NCBI GenBank assembly: GCA_019421105.1
Contig: JAHZFY010000074.1
Coordinates: forward strand, 1-5,427
Source of the DNA: a bacterium
GTDB lineage: Bacteria > Bacillota_I > Bacilli_A > RFN20 > CAG-826
Direction of reading: 5' to 3'
Length of the DNA stretch: 5,427 nt
Positions within the stretch are counted from its first letter, which is position 1, and every line of letters starts with the position of its first letter. The notes beneath the pieces are model-generated. The model did no database searches. It had not been told where the DNA came from and worked only from the letters and a program-made list of their open reading frames with translations. Shown piece by piece: positions 1 to 5,427 of this stretch. The position numbers were made by a program, and so were the translations under genes.

Positions 1-1681
1 CCGAATCGATCAACATTGGAAGAATTGACATCCTCACATATTCATGATCTTCGGTTAATGGATTTAAAATTTTGTAAGCTTCGCCTTTGAACAAATGTTG
101 ACATTCGTTAAGTTTTGCTTTACTTACAAGTGTATATGTCAAAGCTTCATCTAAGCCATTAGAAATCAAAAATTCTTCGATAAGGCCATTTTTAAATAAG
201 TGATTTGACATATGACCGACGCTTTGATTTAAATTAGGAAGATTAGAAACAATATTGTCAAAACCTTTAAATCTAATTACTTCTTCAGCGATGTCTGCGT
301 CAGTATTAACATCTAGTCTAAATGAAGGGACAATAACATCGATATCGTTACCATTATCGATAACTTTAAATGATAACTGATTTAATGCGCTTGTTATTTC
401 TTCTTTATTAAAATTAGATCCTAAACGGCCATTGATTTTATCAAAAGTTGTTTTGATGATGTTTTCTTTATATTCTTCTTTTTGATAATGTTTATTGATA
501 AACATTTCTTCACATCCGCATATGGTTTTAATCAAATGCGCTGCAAAATTTAAAACATGTTCTGCTTGGAAATGATTTGTTCCTTTGATAAATCTAGAAG
601 AAGATTCGCTATTTAAACCTAATCTAGTTGTTGTGTGTCTAACTGTAGTTGCGTCAAAACTAGCAGCTTCAATGACGATGTCTTTACTATTTTCATCAAT
701 CGCGCATTCTTTTGAACCCATTACACCACCTAAACACATAATTTTGCCATTAGATGTAATACAAATGTCATTAGCTTTGATATTGTATGTTTTATCATCG
801 AGGGCAACAAATTCAGTTTCAATATCATCGCGCACGATTAATTCTTTATTATTTAATTTATTATAATCATAGATATGTAAAGGTTGACCACTGATCAACA
901 TGACATAGTTTCCAATATCTACTAAGGCATCGATTGGTCGAATGCCCATCGCCATCAAATAAGATTGCATCCATTTAGGAGATGTGCCATTTTTTATGCC
1001 TTTCATCACCTTAATTGAAAATTGAAGGCATTTATTTGTTTTGCTATCGATTATAAAATCAGTTTGTTTATTTCCTTCTTCTTCATATTTAACAATACGA
1101 ACTTCTTTAATAAATATCGCTCCAACTTCTTTTGCAACATTTAATACGGATAATAAATCTGGTCTATTGGCTAAAACTTTTAAATCTAAGATATAATCAT
1201 CTAATCCTAAATAACCTAAAACATTTTCATTGCCAACTTCAGCGTCATCTGGTAATTCTTCAATTCCTAAAGTTTGTTCTTCTTTTAAGTATTTTTTATC
1301 GACACCTAATTCTAATAAAGAACAGCACATGCCATTAGATTCAACGCCTCTAATAACACCTTTTTTAATGACGACTTCAGGTAAAACGGCTCCTTCCATA
1401 GCTACGATTACTTTTAATCCTTTTCTAGCATTAGGAGCGCCACACACGATTTGTTTAACGCCATGTTTTGGTCCTAAGTCAACATTTAAAACATGAAGAT
1501 GATCGCTATCTTGATGATTTTCACATGTTAAGATTTCACCAATGACTAAATTTGTTCCGCTGGCAATTGGAGTAACTGTTTCTACTTCTACACCAGCAAA
1601 AGTAAGTTTATCGGCCACTTCAAAAGGAGAAATGCCATTTAAATCGACGTATTGTTTTAAACAATTATATGATACTTTCAT
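1..1681 (-). CDS. pheT: Phenylalanyl-tRNA synthetase beta subunit, 3' end cut by window edge
   Basis: PheT pairs with PheS in the (alpha-beta)2 enzyme that charges tRNA-Phe in the cytoplasm; beta binds tRNA and hydrolyses mischarged Tyr-tRNA-Phe. I translated 560 codons with no stop or frameshift. The family is usually about 800 residues, so roughly 240 are missing, including the C-terminal FDX-ACB anticodon-binding domain. Visible parts: start MKVSYNCLKQYVDL; an EMAP-type tRNA-binding domain at about 40-150 (QIVCGAPNARKG at 77-88); LANRPDLLSVL at 170-180; the B3/4 editing domain at about 210-380 (GQPLHIYD at 265-272, LGGVMGSKE at 317-325, EAASFD at 338-343); B5 at about 405-475 (ADIAEEVIR at 462-470); and the start of the catalytic-like core (ILNPLTEDHEYVRMSILP at 538-555). 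The ATG at 1681 is set by a ribosome binding site at 1689-1694. It follows pheS by 11 nt and shares its T-box-controlled transcript. Confidence 0.97.
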   Translation of the reverse strand, partial: MKVSYNCLKQYVDLNGISPFEVADKLTFAGVEVETVTPIASGTNLVIGEILTCENHQDSDHLHVLNVDLGPKHGVKQIVCGAPNARKGLKVIVAMEGAVLPEVVIKKGVIRGVESNGMCCSLLELGVDKKYLKEEQTLGIEELPDDAEVGNENVLGYLGLDDYILDLKVLANRPDLLSVLNVAKEVGAIFIKEVRIVKYEEEGNKQTDFIIDSKTNKCLQFSIKVMKGIKNGTSPKWMQSYLMAMGIRPIDALVDIGNYVMLISGQPLHIYDYNKLNNKELIVRDDIETEFVALDDKTYNIKANDICITSNGKIMCLGGVMGSKECAIDENSKDIVIEAASFDATTVRHTTTRLGLNSESSSRFIKGTNHFQAEHVLNFAAHLIKTICGCEEMFINKHYQKEEYKENIIKTTFDKINGRLGSNFNKEEITSALNQLSFKVIDNGNDIDVIVPSFRLDVNTDADIAEEVIRFKGFDNIVSNLPNLNQSVGHMSNHLFKNGLIEEFLISNGLDEALTYTLVSKAKLNECQHLFKGEAYKILNPLTEDHEYVRMSILPMLIDS

Positions 1682-1688
1682 TTTTATT

Positions 1689-1694
1689 CCTCCT
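1689..1694 (-). promoter_or_regulatory. pheT ribosome binding site overlapping the pheS stop
   Basis: AGGAGG on the minus strand, 7 nt before the pheT ATG. Its first two bases lie inside the pheS TAG stop (1693-1695). This arrangement suggests that ribosomes ending on pheS help start pheT, which would keep the two subunits in balance. The sequence is seen directly; the coupling is inference. Confidence 0.9.
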
Positions 1695-2745
1695 ATTGAT
1701 TATTCTTTTTATTAAATTGATGTAAGAATCTAACATCATTAGTATAAATTCTTCTTATATCATCAATGCCATATTTCAATATGGCAATTCTTTCAACACC
1801 TAATCCAAAAGCAAAACCTGAATATATTTCTGGATCATAGCCATTCATCTTTAAGACGTTTGGATGAACCATACCAGCTCCTAATATTTCAATATATCCA
1901 GAACCTTTGCACATCGAACAACCCTTACCATGGCAATTAGCGCACGATATATCGACTTCAACACTTGGTTCGGTGAATGGGAAAAATGAACTTCTCAATC
2001 TGATTTGCCTATCTTGACCAAACAATTTTCTTAAAAATAATTCTAATGTTGCTTTTAAATGGCCCATATTAATATTTTTATCGATCAACAATCCTTCAAT
2101 TTGGGCAAATTGATGTGAATGAGTCGCGTCATCATTATCTCTTCTATATACTTTTCCAGGACAAATGATTCTTAAAGGCTTGCCGTTAGATTGTTGCATT
2201 ACTCTTGCTTGAACCGCAGAAGTATGAGTTCTTAATAAAGTATTTGGATCAATATATAAAGAATCTTGCATGTCTCTTGCTGGATGATCTTTTGGAATAT
2301 TGAGCAATTCAAAGTTGTTATGATCGCTTTCTACTTCAGGACCTTCGACAACTTCATAACCCATATTTAAGAAAATATCGCAAATTTCTTTTTTTACTAA
2401 ATAAAATGGATTGATATGTCCACTGCTACAATTTCTTCCAGGTAGTGAAATATCGATTGTTTCTTGTTCTAATTTTTTATTCAACTGATATTGTTCAATT
2501 GCTTTTTGTTTTTCATCAATCGCATCAGAAATTTGTTTTTTAACTATGTTAACTTCTTGACCCAATGTTTTTCTTTCTTCAGGTGGAAGTTTACCTAAAG
2601 TAGATAAAATAGACATCAGTTCAGATTTTTTAGCTAAATATTTATTTTTGATTTCCATCAATTCCTGCATCGATGATTCTTTTTTTAAATCGTTAACTTG
2701 CTTTAATGCTTCGTTTAAGATTAATTCTAGATTTTGATTGACCAT
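1693..2745 (-). CDS. pheS: Phenylalanyl-tRNA synthetase alpha subunit
   Basis: PheS is the catalytic subunit of class II phenylalanyl-tRNA synthetase: it activates Phe with ATP and transfers it to tRNA-Phe. The 350 residues match the usual family length. In order: an N-terminal, charged, probably coiled-coil tRNA-binding arm at about 1-90; motif 1 region GYEVVEGPEVESDHNNFE at 129-146 followed by HPARD at 154-158; RTHTSAVQAR at 172-181; motif 2 PGKVYRRDNDDATHSHQF at 196-213; FFPFTEPSVEVDI at 254-266; four cysteines (268, 271, 276, 279) in the position typical of bacillar PheS, then GYIEILGAGMVHPNVL; motif 3 FAFGLGVERIAILKYGIDD at 311-329. Ala312 in FAFG matches the alanine that limits substrate size in the Escherichia coli enzyme. 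The ATG lies 5 nt after AGGAGG (2751-2756). pheT follows by 11 nt. Transcription is controlled by the T-box upstream. The gene is intact with nothing unusual. Confidence 0.99.
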   Translation of the reverse strand: MVNQNLELILNEALKQVNDLKKESSMQELMEIKNKYLAKKSELMSILSTLGKLPPEERKTLGQEVNIVKKQISDAIDEKQKAIEQYQLNKKLEQETIDISLPGRNCSSGHINPFYLVKKEICDIFLNMGYEVVEGPEVESDHNNFELLNIPKDHPARDMQDSLYIDPNTLLRTHTSAVQARVMQQSNGKPLRIICPGKVYRRDNDDATHSHQFAQIEGLLIDKNINMGHLKATLELFLRKLFGQDRQIRLRSSFFPFTEPSVEVDISCANCHGKGCSMCKGSGYIEILGAGMVHPNVLKMNGYDPEIYSGFAFGLGVERIAILKYGIDDIRRIYTNDVRFLHQFNKKNNQ

Positions 2746-2761
2746 TTTAACCTCCTAAAAT

Positions 2762-2985
2762 ATAAAAAGGTAGCACCTAAGGGCGTTATTAACGCGGTAC
2801 CACCTTATTTTATCAATTTAAATTGACCTCATTTGTTGTTAACGCCAACGTACGGATTTTCATCTAGCTCCAAGGTGAATTCAATAAACTATCACGTAAG
2901 ATGGTTCCACTATCCATCTCTCCCTATCCGCGTTGAATTTATTTACTACTTCTTTTCATCGCTAGATACATATTAACATATCTAA
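2762..2985 (-). promoter_or_regulatory. Phenylalanine T-box riboswitch controlling pheST
   Basis: T-box leaders bind a matching uncharged tRNA and then switch from a terminator to an antiterminator. Here the base of Stem I is a perfect 7-bp helix (2961-2967 with 2862-2868). Inside it a hairpin GAUGG/CCAUC is visible at 2900-2918. The specifier on the 3' side of Stem I is UUC (2879-2877), a Phe codon, followed by A as usual. A hairpin UCAAU/AUUGA at 2813-2826 fits Stem III. The conserved T-box sequence AAGGUGGUACCGCG is at 2806-2793. Its bulge UGGU (2802-2799) would pair with an ACCA tRNA end, as expected for tRNA-Phe with discriminator A. The intrinsic terminator follows, and pheS starts 17 nt beyond its U-run. 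Codon specificity, bulge and downstream gene all agree. The exact 5' end is estimated from the -10-like element. Confidence 0.96.
2764..2806 (-). terminator. T-box intrinsic terminator before pheS
   Basis: The 11-nt strand AAGGUGGUACC (2806-2796) pairs fully with GGUGCUACCUU (2777-2767), with two G-U wobbles. A small GCGUU/AACGC hairpin (2795-2783) lies between the strands, and the helix ends in a run of five U (2768-2764). The 5' strand contains the T-box core, so tRNA binding and termination exclude each other, as in the known T-box mechanism. Confidence 0.92.
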
Positions 2986-2988
2986 AAT

Positions 2989-2994
2989 ATTATA
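2989..2994 (-). promoter_or_regulatory. Possible -10 element for the pheST transcript
   Basis: A perfect TATAAT on the minus strand lies about 20 nt before the base of T-box Stem I, which would place transcription start near 2982. No good -35 is found at 17 nt (AATAAA there). AAGACA further upstream would fit only with another -10 (TATTTT, 18-nt spacing). In such AT-rich DNA a TATAAT can arise by chance, so the position relative to the T-box is the main support. Confidence 0.4.
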
Positions 2995-3008
2995 CAAATA
3001 TTTTGTAT
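2992..3008. repeat. Perfect 7-bp inverted repeat at the pheST promoter region
   Basis: ATACAAA and TTTGTAT are separated by three bases. The repeat begins 4 nt past the lipoprotein stop and overlaps the TATAAT -10-like element at 2989-2994. As RNA it would form a weak AT-rich hairpin, but no U-run follows, so it is a poor terminator for the lipoprotein transcript. As DNA it could be an operator site. Nothing in the window says which. Confidence 0.5.
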
Positions 3009-3012
3009 GTCT

Positions 3013-4698
3013 TTATTTTATAATGTCTAATATTTCAATTCTTAGTGTTGAACCAGTTTTACTATCGCGGATAAACATATAGCAATCAACAACTTGATTA
3101 TTGTATTCAAACAACCATTCTAATTGATTTGCATTCGCGCAGTATATCGACATTGAAATTTTTGAATTATTTTCATCTTCGATTTTCATGGTTGTATAAA
3201 AACCAGCATCGATTTTGACAATTTTGCCTCTGACTTGATATATATTGCCAATCATATCAATACTTGGATTCTTGCTTAAGTTTTCAAGTGTTTCTTCACC
3301 TTTAACTAAGTCCTTATTCCAATCTTTGACTTGACCATCATTATAGATTAATTCAGCGTTGATCAATATATTTCTTCCTTCGTAGCTTCCATCATCAATT
3401 GCAAAACTTCTTTTTAAAGTCCCTTTAAAAACCATGGTTTCACCAACTTGATAATCTTCTAATTTAATAGACACATAATTAACTGTCATAATGCCTGTAT
3501 CATCTATTAAATATAATCCTTGGCTATTAGCGGTGAATCTAGCATAGACACCTTCCACTATTACTTCTTGATTATTGGCTTCCATTGCTAATACATCTTT
3601 AATTGGTGTAGCATCGAAGTTAGGTTTTTCTAAAACGTTGATTTTAACTTCTCTAATGTAAGTTTTGCCGTTATACACTAATTTAATATTTAATGTGAAT
3701 TCACCTAATTTTGTTCCATCGATATTTAAATAGGTTTTTTCACCTTCTTTTGTAATCGCGTGTGCTTGACATTCATAAGAAACGCTAGCTTTATCTAATA
3801 ATTTTTCATCTTGAAGCTTTAATTCAATTTTGCGGCTGCCTTTATAGACATCTAAAAATTGTTTTTCTAAGCGGTCTAAAGCAAATGTTGCTTCATCATC
3901 TTGAGTAATACTAACTTCATCTAAAATTTGAATTGGAACGATTCTCCATGCTTCATCTTTTGGTCTTAATGAATGAATAGCGATGATGCATTCATATGAT
4001 TTGCCATCATATTCTTTTAAATAAGAATAATCTGAACCTGACATCTTAGAATAACAATACACATTATCCGCCATAGAAAGATCATTAAACCAATAGTTTG
4101 TATAACCTGTTGCCACTTCTTCAACAATCGTGGCTTTAGTTTTAATAACTGTAGTCGTTAAATCATTTTCTCTAAAATCTGTTTCGCATACATCTTTAAT
4201 TCTCATTTCTTTAACGCTATCCATTGGGAATTTAGAAAAAGAATCATAGATAATTTCAAATGTATCTAATTTTAATTGCAATAACCCATCATATCCAATC
4301 GTCGCAGCAATTGAAGATTCTTGTTCAGACATATAATGAGCAATGACGCCTTTAGCTTTGATAGTGTCACCGATTTTAGCGTCTTTTATTAAAGTTGGAC
4401 CATAGACAAACATCGAACCAGTCTTATCGATGATGTAAGCTCCTTCTTTTCCATCGTAATTATATGTAAATTGTGCCACTACTCCTTGAATAGTGTATTC
4501 TTCATTATCTTTACCTTTTTTAGCAAGAGCGATATCTTGATAATCTTTTTTCTCTTCACTAGTGCTAGTTGAAGTAGATGTAGAAGTATCGGTATTTGAA
4601 GAATCGCTAGGAAGCGATGATGAAGTATTGTTTTTGGTCGTACAAGAACTAAAAAGCAATAATGATGCAAATAATAATCCAATTAATTTGTTTTTCAT
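3013..4698 (-). CDS. Predicted surface lipoprotein with OB-fold-like and Ig-like domains
   Basis: I do not recognise a named gene. The ATG at 4698 follows AAGGAG by 6 nt and gives 561 residues. An upstream in-frame TTG at 4740 is rejected because it lies in a terminator. Residues 1-19 are a lipoprotein signal (KNK, hydrophobic stretch, lipobox FSSC with Cys19). A Ser/Thr linker at 20-47 ends in five Thr-Ser pairs. I read the rest as OB-like domain 1 (about 52-150), OB-like 2 (163-262), an Ig-like all-beta domain (265-356), OB-like 3 (363-455) and OB-like 4 (468-560). Domains 1 and 3 share a GVxAxFT...G.Y.ID.TG...V pattern (72-99 and 383-407); domains 2 and 4 share YC...L.EY(D/N) and a similar end (R.(V/E)I.IL). 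OB and Ig modules of this kind occur in secreted Bacillota proteins, often beside nuclease domains; no enzyme domain is seen here. It is probably membrane-anchored and outside the cell. Binding partner unknown. Confidence 0.88.
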   Translation of the reverse strand: MKNKLIGLLFASLLLFSSCTTKNNTSSSLPSDSSNTDTSTSTSTSTSEEKKDYQDIALAKKGKDNEEYTIQGVVAQFTYNYDGKEGAYIIDKTGSMFVYGPTLIKDAKIGDTIKAKGVIAHYMSEQESSIAATIGYDGLLQLKLDTFEIIYDSFSKFPMDSVKEMRIKDVCETDFRENDLTTTVIKTKATIVEEVATGYTNYWFNDLSMADNVYCYSKMSGSDYSYLKEYDGKSYECIIAIHSLRPKDEAWRIVPIQILDEVSITQDDEATFALDRLEKQFLDVYKGSRKIELKLQDEKLLDKASVSYECQAHAITKEGEKTYLNIDGTKLGEFTLNIKLVYNGKTYIREVKINVLEKPNFDATPIKDVLAMEANNQEVIVEGVYARFTANSQGLYLIDDTGIMTVNYVSIKLEDYQVGETMVFKGTLKRSFAIDDGSYEGRNILINAELIYNDGQVKDWNKDLVKGEETLENLSKNPSIDMIGNIYQVRGKIVKIDAGFYTTMKIEDENNSKISMSIYCANANQLEWLFEYNNQVVDCYMFIRDSKTGSTLRIEILDIIK

Positions 4699-4704
4699 GA
4701 ATTT

Positions 4705-4710
4705 CTCCTT
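4705..4710 (-). promoter_or_regulatory. Lipoprotein ribosome binding site, sets the start at 4698
   Basis: AAGGAG with 6-nt spacing to the ATG at 4698. It lies 11 nt past the last U of the terminator at 4722, so translation is possible only on transcripts that read through the terminator or start after it. It also puts the start at a normal lipoprotein signal peptide (MKNKLIGLLF). Confidence 0.88.
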
Positions 4711-4721
4711 TCTTTGATCAT

Positions 4722-4765
4722 AAAAACAAAAAAACAACAATTAAATGTTACACATTTACTGTTGT
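4722..4765 (-). terminator. Intrinsic terminator just before the lipoprotein gene
   Basis: Two stacked helices are visible: ACAACAG (4765-4759) with UUGUUGU (4740-4734, one bulged A at 4741), and UAAAUG (4758-4753) with CAUUUA (4747-4742), closed by the loop UGUAA. Seven U, one G and five U follow (4734-4722). The stem is AT-rich, but it is long and the U-run is excellent. It ends 11 nt before the lipoprotein ribosome binding site, which leaves little room for a separate promoter after it. It could terminate the methyltransferase transcript, the small RNA, or act as a regulated attenuator. Confidence 0.75.
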
Positions 4766-4868
4766 CTTATTTAATAAACCATTCCCCACCCCCTGCCTTA
4801 AAGGCTATTAAAACATGACAAGATCGTTAATTTGATAATGCAATGCATCGGGGTGACATCTTGTACAC
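4722..4868 (-). ncRNA. Candidate structured leader or small RNA of unknown class
   Basis: About 140 nt lie between a good promoter and an intrinsic terminator, with no ORF. Helices found by eye: A, ACAAGAU (4864-4858) with AUCUUGU (4824-4818); B, a small AUGC/GCAU hairpin within the loop of A; C, GCCU/AGGC (4805-4795); D, CACCCC (4855-4850, loop of A) with GGGGUG (4792-4787), which would make a pseudoknot. A competing pairing joins UUGUC (4821-4817) to GACAA (4766-4762) and UUUAAUAG (4812-4805) to UUAUUAAA (4777-4770). It would break both helix A and the terminator stem, as an antiterminator should. I recognise no known riboswitch, 6S, SRP RNA, tmRNA or RNase P motif. Leader attenuator or independent small RNA are both possible. 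The helices are seen in the sequence; the switching is inference. Confidence 0.55.
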
Positions 4869-4872
4869 TTTT

Positions 4873-4901
4873 ATGTTATTGGTATATTTTAAAGATGTCA
4901 A
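4873..4901 (-). promoter_or_regulatory. Sigma-70/SigA-type promoter of the leader RNA
   Basis: A perfect -35 TTGACA (4901-4896), a 17-nt spacer and -10 TAACAT (4878-4873, four of six consensus bases) predict a start near 4868-4866. The -35 begins 2 nt after the stop codon of the methyltransferase fragment, so it is placed exactly where a new transcription unit would begin. It is the best promoter in the window. Confidence 0.72.
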
Positions 4902-4903
4902 TA

Positions 4904-5427
4904 TTAATCGTTTAAGAGATGATATAACACTATGCCGTTGCTAACTCCAACATTTAAAGAATCGATATTTTGAATTGGTATTTTAACTTTATAATCGCAT
5001 TGATTAAGTATTAAATTAGATATTCCATTGCCTTCATTACCTAATATTAATCACTTTTAACTTATAATTAGCCCCTTTAGCCGCCATTAAAGTCTTATGA
5101 TTATATAAGGAAGCACATCCTTTCCCTAATATTAAGGCGTCGACATTAAAAGCAAGACAAGTTCTTAAAATTGTCCCAACATTACCTGGATCTTGAACTG
5201 CATCTAAAAAGACTATCTTATTTAAATTTTTTAAAGAAAAGGTTTGAATTTCAGTGATAAAGCAAACGCCATCAGGTGTCTTATTTAAAGAAATCTTATC
5301 TAAAACACTTTGACTAATTAAATATACTTTTGCATCTTTATAATCTAATGGAATATATTTTGTTAAATAAACTTCCTTGACTTTTCCATATTCTAAAGCC
5401 ATTTTTAAATTTTTTAATCCTTCATCA
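4904..5427 (-). pseudogene. TrmH/SpoU-family RNA 2'-O-methyltransferase, frameshifted with internal deletion; 5' end outside window
   Basis: SPOUT enzymes of this family use SAM to methylate a ribose in rRNA or tRNA. The upstream part (5427-5037) is open to the window edge and reads DEGLKNLKMALE..., fitting the substrate-binding domain, so the ATG at 5402 is probably internal. It has motif 1, DAVQDPGNVGTILRT, with the Asn and Arg of the active site, then TLMAAKGANYKLKV, and stops at 5037. The next frame (5050-4904, 48 codons) holds motif 2 LGNEGNGIS and motif 3 IDSLNVGVSNGIVLYHLL, ending at a TAA. Only about three residues separate KLKV from LILGNEG, where relatives have about 40, so a simple frameshift does not repair it: part of the knot fold is missing. 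The place next to pheST and the overall pattern suggest Bacillus subtilis YsgA (reported to methylate the 23S rRNA A-loop), but RlmB-like relatives are possible. An assembly error is the alternative to decay. Confidence 0.8.

Noticed and set aside
585..866. Plus-strand open frame of 93 codons
   Set aside because: It is antisense to the middle of pheT, with no ribosome binding site and a composition explained by the reverse of a real gene.
1132..1496. Two overlapping plus-strand open frames of 68 and 88 codons
   Set aside because: Both lie opposite the pheT tRNA-binding domain, overlap each other and resemble no protein.
1..1681. Loss of PheRS editing, as known from some mycoplasmas
   Set aside because: The conserved His of GQPLH (His269), the Gly pair near 318 and the Glu of EAASFD (Glu338) are all present, so the editing site appears intact.
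4479..4682. Minus-strand 67-codon frame inside the lipoprotein gene
   Set aside because: It is a shifted-frame shadow of the signal peptide and linker region, where the true frame has a signal sequence and an upstream ribosome binding site.
4699..4740. TTG start giving the lipoprotein 14 extra N-terminal residues
   Set aside because: The extension is encoded by the terminator stem and U-run and would read through the ribosome binding site; the ATG at 4698 fits a lipoprotein signal.
4904..5050. Programmed frameshifting joining the two methyltransferase frames
   Set aside because: About 40 residues of the fold are absent at the junction, so a frame change alone would not give a normal enzyme, and I see no slippery site with a downstream structure.
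5037..5402. A complete 121-residue methyltransferase
   Set aside because: The frame is open upstream to the window edge with family-like sequence (DEGLKNLK), and motifs 2 and 3 lie beyond its stop in another frame, so it is neither complete at the start nor whole at the end.
1..5427. CRISPR array, insertion sequence, tRNA or rRNA genes
   Set aside because: I looked for spaced direct repeats, transposase-like frames with terminal inverted repeats, and tRNA arm motifs, and found none.

Overview
The window is low-GC DNA. Every gene I can support lies on the minus strand, so the biological order runs from right to left. T-box control of pheST, AGGAGG-type ribosome binding sites, a lipoprotein signal peptide and AT-rich codon use point to a Bacillota or Mycoplasmatota-like bacterium. 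Every tryptophan I checked is TGG and the visible stops are TAA or TAG, so the standard bacterial code is likely. A gut Bacilli or Acholeplasma/RF39/Erysipelotrichia-type lineage would fit, but that is inference.

Layout in transcription order. (1) 5427-4904: a TrmH/SpoU-family (SPOUT) RNA 2'-O-methyltransferase gene whose 5' end is outside the window. Its catalytic motifs are split over two reading frames and about 40 residues are missing between them, so it reads as a pseudogene or an assembly fault. (2) 4901-4722: a strong-looking promoter directly after the methyltransferase stop, followed by about 140 nt of RNA with a possible pseudoknot, a G-rich run and an intrinsic terminator. It looks like an attenuator leader, or a free small RNA, in front of the next gene. 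I do not recognise the RNA class. (3) 4698-3013: a 561-residue lipoprotein that appears to be built as OB-OB-Ig-OB-OB, with no enzyme domain. (4) 2994-2762: a -10-like element and a phenylalanine T-box riboswitch (specifier UUC, bulge UGGU) ending in a terminator. (5) 2745-1693: pheS. (6) 1681-1: pheT, 560 codons visible, cut by the window edge.

PheS and PheT form the heterotetrameric phenylalanyl-tRNA synthetase, and the T-box raises their expression when uncharged tRNA-Phe accumulates. In Bacillus subtilis a SPOUT methyltransferase gene (ysgA) sits next to pheS-pheT. The same order is seen here, with the lipoprotein and its leader lying between. The part of the window most likely to be undescribed is the leader RNA at 4722-4868 together with the lipoprotein it precedes.
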